Shown here in pieces: positions 1 to 7,887 of a DNA stretch of 64,000 bases. Within the stretch, counting starts at the first letter, position 1, and every line of letters starts with the position of its first letter. This DNA is from an uncultured Pseudomonadota bacterium. Lineage in GTDB: Bacteria; Pseudomonadota; Gammaproteobacteria; Ga0077536. A program made the position numbers and the translations under genes. Location of the stretch: positions 62,001 to 126,000 of the forward strand of contig CAIKBL010000017.1 in the NCBI GenBank assembly GCA_903825645.1, written 5' to 3'. The notes under the pieces were generated by a model. That model ran no database searches. It saw only the letters and a list, made by a program, of their open reading frames with translations, and had not been told where the DNA came from.

Positions 1-4
1 CGTC

Positions 5-727
5 ATGTCCGGCTCCGCTCAAGGCGCTTCATCCGTATGGTCCGTGCTCCCGGGTAGGGTCACCTCCGGGGCGCGTGCGCAGGCCGTCTATACCGCGTTG
101 CTGGAGGAGCTGCTGGAAGGCGATTTGCAACCCGACGATTGGCTGTCGGTAGTGGACATTGCCGAGCGGATGGCTTGTAGCAGAGCACCGGTAATGGAAG
201 CCATTAAACGTCTGGCGAGCGAGGGTTTCGTGACTATTTTCCCGCAGGTAGGCTGTCGCGTGACCATGCCGAATCCTGCCGAAGTCGGTGATTTCTTCCG
301 AGTATTCGCCGCCGTCGAAGGCTGTGTAGCTCGGCTGGCCGCTGAAAGGCGGACCGCAGTTGATCTCGAGGAATTCGAACTGGCCTGGACACAGATGGCG
401 CGCCTGCTACGCAACGCGGGCGGACCGACGGCAAGCGACCCCGTCTACCGCCGAACCAACATTCTATTTCACAAACAAATCCACCGCATGGCCCATGGGC
501 ACAGCGCCAGTCAAATCGCCGCGGCACTGTGGGAACGCAGCGATTTCTACATCAAGGTCGCCTTTGGCTCCCTGTACTTTTCGAGACGCGTGAAAGATGC
601 TCACGAGAGCATCCGGAATGCCATAATCGAAGGAGATCCGGATATAGCAGAGTCCGCAGTGGTGGAACATCTTCGCACGGTCGGCGTCGAGGTCAGCCGG
701 CGCCTGCGCGAGCTGTCATCCTGTTGA
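5..727 (+). CDS. GntR-family transcriptional regulator, FadR/FCD type
   Basis: DNA-binding regulator, 240 residues. An N-terminal GntR winged helix covers about residues 25-85 (recognition region IAERMACSRAPVMEAIKRL, then a wing ending in GCRVTMP), followed by an all-helical FCD ligand domain (about 95-225) with the acidic/His residues typical of metal-assisted carboxylate sensing. Members usually repress catabolic genes and are released by an organic acid or acyl-CoA. It starts only four bases into the window, so an upstream start cannot be excluded, and its likely target genes lie outside. It converges on the hydrolase that ends at 740. Confidence 0.85.
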   Translation: MSGSAQGASSVWSVLPGRVTSGARAQAVYTALLEELLEGDLQPDDWLSVVDIAERMACSRAPVMEAIKRLASEGFVTIFPQVGCRVTMPNPAEVGDFFRVFAAVEGCVARLAAERRTAVDLEEFELAWTQMARLLRNAGGPTASDPVYRRTNILFHKQIHRMAHGHSASQIAAALWERSDFYIKVAFGSLYFSRRVKDAHESIRNAIIEGDPDIAESAVVEHLRTVGVEVSRRLRELSSC

Positions 728-739
728 GCCAATGCCTCC

Positions 740-1654
740 TTACAGCAACGCCCGTCCGTGATAGTTGAGAAAATCTATCGCGGTGTTCCGGGGTCGCTCG
801 AGCATGGGGCAATGGCCCATATACGGCATGATACGAATGGTGACATTGGGGAGTAGCTTCTTCAGCACCGCGGCACCGGATACGTCGAGGACGCGATCGT
901 CATCCCCCCAGACGATAAAGGCTGGGGTGGCGAGTCCTTCGAGCCGTGACTCGAGCGTAACGGGCTCAGCAAATAATTCATTGAAAATCTTGGTGTTGAA
1001 TTCACAGTCCCGCATCGCCCGGTGACGCCAAATGCGGCGGAACTCCCCTGGTAGGAAGGGTGCCTTGGCGAAAAGCATACCGTAGAGACGTTTTGCGGTG
1101 ACTTCGGAATCGACCAGCAAAAGATTGTCGCCGCGCGCCAGCATCGCAAGGAATTCGCTCGGCGCAGCAGAGCCCACACCGGCAGGCGCTAGCAACCACA
1201 AACTCAGAACCGAATCAGGTGCATGCTGGGCATACATCGCCGCTAAATAGCCGCCCATGGAATTGCCGCCAAGATGAAAACGGGCGAGCCCTAACCCTGC
1301 GACGAACTGGCCGAGCCGCGTTAGCTGTTGCTCCAAATCATAGCGAGCGTCGGACAACCGTGAACTTTCGCCGAAGCCCGGCAGGTCGGGCACAATGACC
1401 CTAAAATGCGGTGTCAGGTGTTTCGATATCTGACTCCAATGGTCTTTGTCGGCACCGAATCCATGTAGCAAGAGCAGCGGCTCACCCTGTCCGCCTTCCA
1501 AGTAGATCACGCGATGCCCGTCCACCGTGATTTCCCGGCGCTCAAGACCTGCGGCACGACGCTGAAGGCGCGCCGCCAAATCGAACAAAGGTTCGGGGAA
1601 AAGGCGGTAGCCCAAATAAGTCGCTGCAGCGATGAGTAGCAAAAGGCCCAACAT
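740..1654 (-). CDS. alpha/beta-fold hydrolase with N-terminal membrane anchor
   Basis: 304-residue hydrolase with one hydrophobic N-terminal segment (residues 2-18), so probably tethered to the inner membrane. Visible fold: oxyanion region LLHGFGADKDHW, nucleophile elbow GNSMGGY (Ser132), acid in WGDDDRV (Asp252/253) and catalytic His281 in YMGHCPML. The frame is open upstream to 1930, but I chose the ATG at 1654 because it has an AGGAG six bases upstream, begins with the membrane segment, and the extension lies across a strong opposite-strand promoter. The substrate cannot be read; ester or C-C bond hydrolysis are both possible. Confidence 0.82.
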   Translation of the reverse strand: MLGLLLLIAAATYLGYRLFPEPLFDLAARLQRRAAGLERREITVDGHRVIYLEGGQGEPLLLLHGFGADKDHWSQISKHLTPHFRVIVPDLPGFGESSRLSDARYDLEQQLTRLGQFVAGLGLARFHLGGNSMGGYLAAMYAQHAPDSVLSLWLLAPAGVGSAAPSEFLAMLARGDNLLLVDSEVTAKRLYGMLFAKAPFLPGEFRRIWRHRAMRDCEFNTKIFNELFAEPVTLESRLEGLATPAFIVWGDDDRVLDVSGAAVLKKLLPNVTIRIMPYMGHCPMLERPRNTAIDFLNYHGRALL

Positions 1655-1982
1655 AAGTAGCTCCTGAGGGGGCAGTGGTGTCCAGTATAGACGCCAACGC
1701 CCAACTACCCCAGAGATGAGGTAGGGGCGCGGTCTGCGGCAGTAGCCGATGGCAAGTATATCCGCCGGAGTTAACGGAAGTCCGGGTACACGACAACGAC
1801 GTTTTTGTCGAAATTCATCCACGCCAGAGGCGCCCCAATTTGGCTGGACGTTTGTTATTGCAATGGCAATGCGATTGACAGGAACGGTGTGGAGCACTAT
1901 AAAGACGACTTGATTATTGCAGTGCAGCAAATATTCTGCATAATCCCTTCATAGCCACGCCGACTTCCAAGGAGGATTGATC
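1655..1982. other. intergenic region between divergent hydrolase and phasin genes
   Basis: 328 bases without a gene. It carries the phasin-operon promoter (1875-1903), a weaker overlapping TTGCAG-16-CATAAT pair at 1917-1944, and the phasin ribosome binding site AAGGAGG at 1969-1975. Nothing else is recognised. Confidence 0.6.
1875..1903 (+). promoter_or_regulatory. near-consensus sigma70 promoter of the PHA operon
   Basis: TTGACA at 1875-1880 and TATAAA at 1898-1903 are separated by exactly 17 bases; only the last -10 base departs from consensus. Transcription should start near 1910, giving a leader of about 70 bases before the phasin ATG at 1983. A second, weaker pair (TTGCAG 1917-1922, CATAAT 1939-1944) lies just downstream. 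Confidence 0.7.
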
Positions 1983-2411
1983 ATGACTTCTACCGCCAAA
2001 CCCGAGAACGTAAAAGCCGCTTTGTTCAGCCCAGAAAAACTCGCGCCCTATTTGGACAAACTCGCCGAACACCAAGCGAACTTAGGCACAGCGCTGAAAA
2101 ACACCCAAGCACGAACCCAGCGAATTGGCGCGGAATGGATGGATTCTTACCTCGCCAGCCAGCGGGACATGCTAGAACTGACCAAGAAGGTCTTGCTTAA
2201 GCCGCAGGATTTTGACGCCAGCATGAAGTCCGCCATCGAAGCTTCCGCCGCAAATCAAGAGCGCGCCATCACGCTCGCGAAACAGGTGTATCGCGAACAC
2301 GCTGACGTCTTTACTGAGGTGCGCAAATGGTTCCAGTCGAGTACGGATGCCGCAGGCGCACTGACTCAGCCCGGGCGTGGATTGATGAGTTTCTGGTCTC
2401 GGCAAGCCTGA
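1983..2411 (+). CDS. phasin-family protein
   Basis: 142-residue, almost wholly helical and charged protein of the phasin family. Phasins coat polyhydroxyalkanoate granules and control their size and number. Supporting features are the heptad-like amphipathic sequence, the absence of catalytic motifs, the length typical of small phasins, and its place as first gene of a locus encoding a PHA synthase. An in-frame TTG at 1977 lies against the Shine-Dalgarno; the ATG at 1983 is seven bases from AAGGAGG and is preferred. It is transcribed from the strong promoter at 1875-1903. Confidence 0.75.
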   Translation: MTSTAKPENVKAALFSPEKLAPYLDKLAEHQANLGTALKNTQARTQRIGAEWMDSYLASQRDMLELTKKVLLKPQDFDASMKSAIEASAANQERAITLAKQVYREHADVFTEVRKWFQSSTDAAGALTQPGRGLMSFWSRQA

Positions 2412-2490
2412 GGAGAGTTGTGCTGCCCTCCTCGACATGCAATAGAGTGACCACGTTAAATGGTTATCGTTGAAAAGTAGCCCACCTGCC

Positions 2491-3339
2491 ATGTCGCGCG
2501 AACCTTTCACACCACAGGATGATCCGGCAGATCCCTTCGCCCATGATCCATCCGTTGAGAGCGTACTGACGCCGCTTTGGCGGGAAGCACGCTGGCCGAT
2601 CGAGTGGTTAGGCTTACGAAGCAGCCCGGTTTTTTTCGGTTATGGCGTCCCGCATGGTGCCGGCGAACCGGTCCTGCTTATTCCGGGGTTCATGTCCGGT
2701 GACGGCTTCATGCTCGAACTTCATCAATGGTTGCAGCGCATCGGCTATCGATCCTACCTATCAAACATAGTCTGGAACAATGACTGCCCAGATCGTACCT
2801 CGCGAAGTCTCGCGCGGAAACTTGAGGCCATACAACGCCGGCATGCTACCCGGGTACGTCTGGTCGGACATAGTCTTGGGGGTATGTTGGCCAAGAGTCT
2901 GCTGCAGGATCACCCGCAACTGATAGACCGCGTGGTCACGCTTGGATCCCCATTCCGCTCGCTGGTTAAAGCGCATCCGGCAGTGGTTGGTATCTGGGAG
3001 CAGCTCAAAATTATGCGCGGTAAGCTAATAGGCCGCAACCTTAAGCCATCGTGTGGTACTGGCCATTGCTTATGCGATTTCGTTCGGAACATGGTGCGGC
3101 CGGAACCACGAGATGTGCCGCAGTATGCAATCTACTCACGGGTGGACGGCGTCGCAGACTGGCAAAGTTGTCGAGAAGATCTCGACTCGGCAAACACGGA
3201 AGTGAACTGTACTCATCTCGGAATGCCTCTCCATCCGGAAGTCTACCGCGCGATCGCGGCTCGCCTCGCAGAGGTGCAACCGAGCCCGGCGCTACGTAAG
3301 CAGACCGACGAATTATCGGCGGATCCACCATCCGTTTAG
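2491..3339 (+). CDS. lipase-like alpha/beta hydrolase in the PHA locus
   Basis: 282-residue alpha/beta hydrolase with the elbow RLVGHSLGGMLAK (nucleophile Ser128) and an upstream LLIPGFMSGDG strand-loop that supplies the oxyanion hole; the closest look is that of triacylglycerol-lipase-like hydrolases. It sits between the phasin and synthase-subunit genes, only nine bases before the latter, so a role in granule turnover (PHA or lipid ester hydrolysis) is inferred. An in-frame TTG at 2470 would add seven residues; neither start has a convincing ribosome binding site. Confidence 0.75.
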   Translation: MSREPFTPQDDPADPFAHDPSVESVLTPLWREARWPIEWLGLRSSPVFFGYGVPHGAGEPVLLIPGFMSGDGFMLELHQWLQRIGYRSYLSNIVWNNDCPDRTSRSLARKLEAIQRRHATRVRLVGHSLGGMLAKSLLQDHPQLIDRVVTLGSPFRSLVKAHPAVVGIWEQLKIMRGKLIGRNLKPSCGTGHCLCDFVRNMVRPEPRDVPQYAIYSRVDGVADWQSCREDLDSANTEVNCTHLGMPLHPEVYRAIAARLAEVQPSPALRKQTDELSADPPSV

Positions 3340-3348
3340 GAGGAATGT

Positions 3349-3750
3349 ATGACAGACGAAAAAATGAACCCCGTGGCGTTATGGCGTGATTGGTTCGTGA
3401 AGTCGGAAAAAGCTTGGAGCCAAGCGCTGACCGAAATGATGGGAGACGAAAAATTCTCCAAGGGTATGGGACGCTATATGCAGGAAGCCCTGCACACGCA
3501 CCGCATGTTCAGCGAGGGGATGAGTCAATACTTGGCAAACCTCAACCTGCCTTCTCGTTCAGATGTGCTCGACATCAGCGACCGACTCGGTCAAATCGAA
3601 GACACATTGGCGGCGATCCAAGTCGAATTGCGGGAACAGCGGATCCAGATCGCACGCACTACCGCGCCGCACGCCGGAGACAGCCCGTCCAATAGCGCGC
3701 GCCCTGCAAAACCCGCGCGCACTAAACGACCGCCGACGTCAGCCAAATAA
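3349..3750 (+). CDS. short PhaE/PhaR-like PHA synthase subunit
   Basis: 133 residues: a helical N-terminal half, then LNLPSRSDVLDISDRLGQIE, which resembles the C-terminal signature of PhaE (Pro-Ser-Arg-x-x-Val followed by a coiled coil), and a basic Pro/Ala/Lys tail that may bind DNA or granules. PhaE is normally about 360 residues and PhaR about 200, so this is a strongly shortened partner. A strong AGGAGG lies six bases before the ATG. The phaC start is 14 bases after its stop, as expected for a two-subunit synthase. Family assignment rests on the C-terminal motif and the context. Confidence 0.65.
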   Translation: MTDEKMNPVALWRDWFVKSEKAWSQALTEMMGDEKFSKGMGRYMQEALHTHRMFSEGMSQYLANLNLPSRSDVLDISDRLGQIEDTLAAIQVELREQRIQIARTTAPHAGDSPSNSARPAKPARTKRPPTSAK

Positions 3751-3764
3751 CGGACATTACCATC

Positions 3765-4862
3765 GTGACCAAATCGACCAAACCCGGTCAGATCCCTGCG
3801 CCTGAAGCTGTCGAGGCCAGCATCAAGAAAGCAGTTGATCGCGCACTCTCGCGTAATATTCCGGGGCTGGCATTACAGCAGGCCAACCTCGACCTGGACG
3901 TCGGCCAGACGCCAAAGGAAGTCGTTTACACGCGAGATTCGATGCGGCTCTACCACTATCACGCTATGACACCTGAGATTTATCGAGTCCCCGTGTTGAT
4001 TGTAATGTCGCCCGTTGCTCGCGGATATATCCTCGACCTCGCCAAGGGACAGAGCTTTATCGAATACCTTTTACTGCAGGGATATGACGTCTATCTCATG
4101 GATTGGGTTCCTCCCCGACGGGAACATGCCCACCTCGGGATGCGAGATTTCGCGCTGACACTGCTCGATGAGAGCATTGCTCAGGTCCAACAGGACTCAG
4201 GCGAACAAGAAGTTTCTCTCATCGGTTACTGCATGGGTGGTTTATTAGCGGTAATGAACGCAGCCATTCACCACGACGGCCCGATCAAAAATCTGGTTTG
4301 TTTCACGACCCCAGTGAATGCCGAAGGCATGCCCCTCTACAAAGCGTGGGCCGACAGCGACGCCTTCGACATTGACCGGATAGTCGATGCCTTAGGGATC
4401 ATCCCGGGTGATATGGTCAATGCCTCCATTCAGGCCTTACGTCCACTCCAGAAGCAGGCAAATCAGATGCAGCTTCTGAACAATGTCGAAAATGATGCGT
4501 TTGTAAAAGCCAGTTTGCGTTTTGACCGCTGGGCAACTGAGCAGTTGCCGATCCCAGGTGAGCTTGCGCGTGACATGGTCCGCGACTTCCTACGCGGCAA
4601 TCTGCTCGTAAAGAATGAATACCGGCTGGATGACAAACTCATTGAGCTCGGTAAAATCCACGTGCCCTTCCTTCATGTGGCGGCGGAATACGATCATATC
4701 GTTCCCACCGCGGCGTCGAGCGACTTGATAGGTCTCGTGGGTAGCAAGGACAAAAGCGAGATAGTCGTACGTGGTGGTCATGTGAGCCTAGTGGCCGGCG
4801 GCAACGCTGTCTACCGGCTGTGGCCGCAGCTGGACAACTGGCTCAGCTTGCGCTCAACCTGA
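3765..4862 (+). CDS. phaC: polyhydroxyalkanoate synthase PhaC, class III/IV type
   Basis: Polymerises (R)-3-hydroxyacyl-CoA into PHA on granules, releasing CoA. The 365-residue length is that of class III/IV enzymes, which need a PhaE or PhaR partner, here the preceding gene. The lipase-box variant GYCMGG supplies the catalytic Cys156; Asp310 (AAEYDHIVP) and His339 (RGGHVSLVAG) complete the triad, and the conserved LMDW motif is at about 111-114. Translation starts at a GTG with only a weak ribosome binding site, so coupling to the upstream subunit is plausible. A GNAT gene follows on the same strand. Confidence 0.92.
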   Translation: MTKSTKPGQIPAPEAVEASIKKAVDRALSRNIPGLALQQANLDLDVGQTPKEVVYTRDSMRLYHYHAMTPEIYRVPVLIVMSPVARGYILDLAKGQSFIEYLLLQGYDVYLMDWVPPRREHAHLGMRDFALTLLDESIAQVQQDSGEQEVSLIGYCMGGLLAVMNAAIHHDGPIKNLVCFTTPVNAEGMPLYKAWADSDAFDIDRIVDALGIIPGDMVNASIQALRPLQKQANQMQLLNNVENDAFVKASLRFDRWATEQLPIPGELARDMVRDFLRGNLLVKNEYRLDDKLIELGKIHVPFLHVAAEYDHIVPTAASSDLIGLVGSKDKSEIVVRGGHVSLVAGGNAVYRLWPQLDNWLSLRST

Positions 4863-4905
4863 CTTGAATAGAACAATCCGGTGATGACCCTGGAGATCTC
4901 TCGCG

Positions 4906-5514
4906 ATGGCTAACCCTACCAAGACCATGCCACCTGAAACCGCCAACCTATATCCGCGCAAGGTGAAGCTTGGCGCAAAGCCTTATGTGTTACGGCGCAT
5001 GGAAGAAACGGATGGTCCACTCATTCAGGCGTTCGCGCTCAAGCTGCCTAAGCACGATCTGCTGTTCATGCGCCGCGACATTTCAAAAAAAGAAGGCGTC
5101 GATCGCTGGGTCGCTGCAATGCGTCGAGGCGCGATGCATACGGTGCTTTGCGAAGACGATGAAGGAATTGCGGGCTACGCCTCCATCCATCTTACCGAGC
5201 TCGACTGGTCTGCTCACGTCGGTGAGCTCCGCGTACAAATAGCGGAGCGTGCGCGTGGAGGCGGTCTCGGCCGCTACCTGGCGCGCGAGGCGTTTAACCT
5301 GGCGCTCTCATTGAACATCGAAAAAGTTGCGGCACGCATGACACCCGATCAAAATGCCGCGCGTGCTCTTTTCCAAGAGCTGGGCTTCCGACCGGAAGCC
5401 TTACTGAAGGATGAAGTCCGAGATCTCAATGGTGAATATCACGATCTCCTCATCATGGCGTGCGATGTCAAGACATTCCTCGCCCAGCGAGACGCCTTTG
5501 GCGTGACGCGCTAA
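4906..5514 (+). CDS. GNAT-family N-acetyltransferase
   Basis: 202 residues with the GNAT fold: LRRMEETDG strand-helix entry, central GELRVQIAERARGGGLGRYL with the acetyl-CoA pyrophosphate-binding R-x-x-G-x-G/A type loop (residues about 116-128), and NAARALFQELGFRPE of the C-terminal motif. Acceptor unknown. It is last in the PHA locus, 43 bases after phaC. A GGAG near 4892 serves the ATG. A role in modifying granule proteins would be speculation. Confidence 0.8.
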   Translation: MANPTKTMPPETANLYPRKVKLGAKPYVLRRMEETDGPLIQAFALKLPKHDLLFMRRDISKKEGVDRWVAAMRRGAMHTVLCEDDEGIAGYASIHLTELDWSAHVGELRVQIAERARGGGLGRYLAREAFNLALSLNIEKVAARMTPDQNAARALFQELGFRPEALLKDEVRDLNGEYHDLLIMACDVKTFLAQRDAFGVTR

Positions 5515-5835
5515 TCACCCTTATCTGCGCCGCCCACGCGGGCAAAGACCATCGCCGCTTCACGCGATCCTCCGGCGAGTGATCTGCTAGTCGGGGCCAC
5601 GAGGGAGTTCGGAATAGCTCATAAAATAGAAACGCGCAAAACGCCTGGGCTCACGTATTCGGGCTCAGTACCGGCGAGCGCCAAGCCCGACTTGCTACTG
5701 ATTAAACGTGGGGAAAAATTGCGGTAAAAATATCCGAGATGCCTGGGCAGGCACCTCGGTTCAGGGTCTCACGAGGACGTCGTCCTTCTTATCGTTCTAA
5801 TACAGGGCTGGGCCGCCTCAGCGGCGCGCTCGCAC
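5515..5835. other. intergenic region between convergent PHA operon and LLM gene
   Basis: 321 bases. Apart from the inverted repeat at 5734-5759 (listed separately) I see no open frame of interest and no RNA gene. Confidence 0.55.
5724..5759 (-). terminator. Rho-independent terminator of the LLM gene
   Basis: Stem CCGAG-A-TGCC / GGCA-C-CTCGG (5734-5759) with a six-base loop and a single A-C mismatch. On the minus strand the hairpin is followed by ATATTTTTACC, a T-run. It lies about 77 bases beyond the stop of the minus-strand gene ending at 5836. Confidence 0.65.
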
Positions 5836-6873
5836 TTACCTGAAACGCGGCGCTACTTCCTTAGCGAACAGCTCCATGCTTGCGCGAATATGGCGAGGAG
5901 CGAGTCCGGGCAACGCTTGGGCTGTCACCAAATGGGTCACGCGCCCACGTGAGACGTAGTCAGCGATCATTTCGCATGCGTCTTTCGGTGTCCCGACAAT
6001 GGCGTCTTCACCGAAGAAGCTAAAATGTTGTTTCCTAATCATCTCGTCAACGCTAGCGATCCCCTCCATCGCCTTGTCATCGCCAGGTTTGTCATTTGCT
6101 TCCGCAAACCACTTCGCGTAACAACTTGCCATGTAATGCACTGGCTTGGCGGCTAATTCCCAAGCTTGTTCACGACTAGGCGCCACATGAACAGCCCGCA
6201 ATTGGGCAATATTGAAATTCTCAGGATTGCGCCCAGCCGCACGTAATGCGTCATCATAGAGCTTGTCCAGCATCGTTGAGCCAACTGCCTGAAAGTGGAA
6301 ACCCATTTTCGCAGCACGCTCGATGGCTTTGGGTGCAATCGCACCCAGCCATAGCGGGGGATGCGGGCGCTGCAACGCCGGTGGCACAATCTGTATATTC
6401 TTCAGTTGGCTGAACTTGCCATTAAACGTCACGGACTCTCCGCTCAGCAGACGCTGAATGAGCGCAATCCCTTCCTGCAAGCGCGCGCCACGCTCCGTAG
6501 GTGAAATTCCTTGGTCTGCAAATTCTTCACGTCGGTAACCCAAACCGACGCCGAGCTCAAAACGGCCGTTCGAAATAAGATCAACCGTTGCCGTGTCTTC
6601 TGCGAGCCGAACAGGATTGTGGAGGGGCAAGAGGACGAGGAATGTGCCGATCCGAATGCGCCGAGTCCGGGCGGCGACCGCAGCGGCAATCGGCAGCAAT
6701 GACGGTGAATAGCCATCATCGACAAAGTGATGCTCGGTCAGCCACGCATCGTCATAGCCCATGGCCTCGGAGTCGGCAATAAGGTCGAGATGCGTGCTGT
6801 ACAGCGTCTCCCAAGGAACGCGTGCAAATTCTGGGTTTCGAAACGGCCACAGGACGCCAAAGCGTAAACTCAT
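5836..6873 (-). CDS. LLM-class flavin-dependent oxidoreductase
   Basis: 345-residue bacterial-luciferase-like TIM-barrel monooxygenase/oxidoreductase using FMNH2 or F420. Family marks: AWLTEHHFVDDGYSPS near residue 45, the IRIGTFLVLLPLHNPVRLAE strand, LISNGRFELGVGLGYRREEF (about 101-120), and the C-terminal GTPKDACEMI substrate-channel region. The GAGGAGG nine bases before the ATG fixes the start. Substrate unknown. It is divergent from rlmJ, with a terminator downstream, so it is probably a single-gene unit. One of six LLM genes in the window. Confidence 0.88.
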   Translation of the reverse strand: MSLRFGVLWPFRNPEFARVPWETLYSTHLDLIADSEAMGYDDAWLTEHHFVDDGYSPSLLPIAAAVAARTRRIRIGTFLVLLPLHNPVRLAEDTATVDLISNGRFELGVGLGYRREEFADQGISPTERGARLQEGIALIQRLLSGESVTFNGKFSQLKNIQIVPPALQRPHPPLWLGAIAPKAIERAAKMGFHFQAVGSTMLDKLYDDALRAAGRNPENFNIAQLRAVHVAPSREQAWELAAKPVHYMASCYAKWFAEANDKPGDDKAMEGIASVDEMIRKQHFSFFGEDAIVGTPKDACEMIADYVSRGRVTHLVTAQALPGLAPRHIRASMELFAKEVAPRFR

Positions 6874-7025
6874 CAGAAGCCTCCTCGCAAAAAATCAAGG
6901 GATCGGTTGCCCGATAGTGTTACTAGCCGGTCGGAAGGTACACTTGACGCTAGGGTTCAGCAAGCTGCTGAGCTTTTATTGATGCGGTGCAAAATGTTGT
7001 CATTCGCGCGCCGGAGGCGCCACTC

Positions 7026-7874
7026 ATGCTGAGTTACCGTCACGGCTTTCATGCAGGCAACCATGCCGATGTACTGAAGCACCTTGTCTTTGTTCAAATC
7101 CTTCAAAGTCTGCATAAAAAGCCGGCCGCGTTGTGCTGCATAGATACCCACGCGGGGGCAGGCTCGTACGACCTGCGTGCAAAGGAGGCTGAGAAAGTCG
7201 GAGAGTTCCGTGCGGGCATAGAGAAAGTCTGGCAAGCACCCGCTCCCCCTGCACTGATACAGACATATCTCGACGCCGTCTGCGCAAACAACCCATCACG
7301 ACCCGATGAGCTCCGTTATTATCCCGGCTCACCGGCACTTGCTCACCATTTCCTACGCCCGCAGGACCGCATGGTGTTGATTGAGCGACATCCGAGTGAT
7401 CATGCCCGCCTAGATCGAATTTACGCACCGAATGCGGCCTGTCGGGTAGAGCTCGGAGACGGTTATACGCTGTTGAAAGCCTTCGTGCCGCCACGCGAGA
7501 AACGAGGGGTGGTGTTAATCGATCCCGCCTACGAGTTGAAAACCGAATACCAAGATTTATTGGATTCGCTGACCGCCGCCTATCAGCGTTGGGCAACCGG
7601 CGTGTATGTGATCTGGTATCCGCATGTAGCACGCGCTCAGACGGGTCGACTCTTGAAGCGAATCGCCGCGAGTGGTCTGCGACGAATCCTAAAGGTGGAG
7701 CTCGCGCTGACGGCTCCACGTGCTGAGTTCGGCCTATGGGGGTCGGGCCTGCTCATTGTCAATCCGCCCTATGAACTGGATGTTCAGATAGCAGCCATCC
7801 TGCCATGGCTCCGCCATATCTTGGGAGCTACCTCCGAAGCCCCCGCGGGGGTGAACTGGCTGGTCCCTGAATAG
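7026..7874 (+). CDS. rlmJ: 23S rRNA (adenine(2030)-N(6))-methyltransferase RlmJ
   Basis: Methylates A2030 of 23S rRNA using S-adenosylmethionine. 282 residues, matching the family length; begins MLSYRHGFHAGNHADVLKH, the RlmJ N-terminal signature, followed by SAM-loop IDTHAGAGSYDL (39-50) and the block YYPGSPALA. The ATG at 7026 has GGAGG nine bases upstream and is preferred to an in-frame start at 6987. Oddity: catalytic motif IV, which is Asp-Pro-Pro-Tyr in the E. coli enzyme, reads Asp-Pro-Ala-Tyr here (residues 166-169). Confidence 0.95.
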   Translation: MLSYRHGFHAGNHADVLKHLVFVQILQSLHKKPAALCCIDTHAGAGSYDLRAKEAEKVGEFRAGIEKVWQAPAPPALIQTYLDAVCANNPSRPDELRYYPGSPALAHHFLRPQDRMVLIERHPSDHARLDRIYAPNAACRVELGDGYTLLKAFVPPREKRGVVLIDPAYELKTEYQDLLDSLTAAYQRWATGVYVIWYPHVARAQTGRLLKRIAASGLRRILKVELALTAPRAEFGLWGSGLLIVNPPYELDVQIAAILPWLRHILGATSEAPAGVNWLVPE

Positions 7875-7887
7875 GACGGACGACCGG

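Noticed and set aside
1655-1930. N-terminal extension of the hydrolase at 740-1654.
   Set aside because: It lies across a strong opposite-strand promoter, and the internal ATG has its own AGGAG and starts the membrane segment.
6957-6977. Hairpin TCAGCA-AGC-TGCTGA followed by TTTT as a terminator.
   Set aside because: The loop is only three bases and it lies between divergent gene starts, where a terminator has no evident use.
7024-7719. Long minus-strand frame of 231 codons opposite rlmJ.
   Set aside because: It lies fully antisense to a well-supported gene and resembles no protein; GC-rich coding DNA often leaves such frames. The same applies to long frames opposite the monooxygenase (17966-18787), fhs (28562-29209) and the amidohydrolase (35709-36329).
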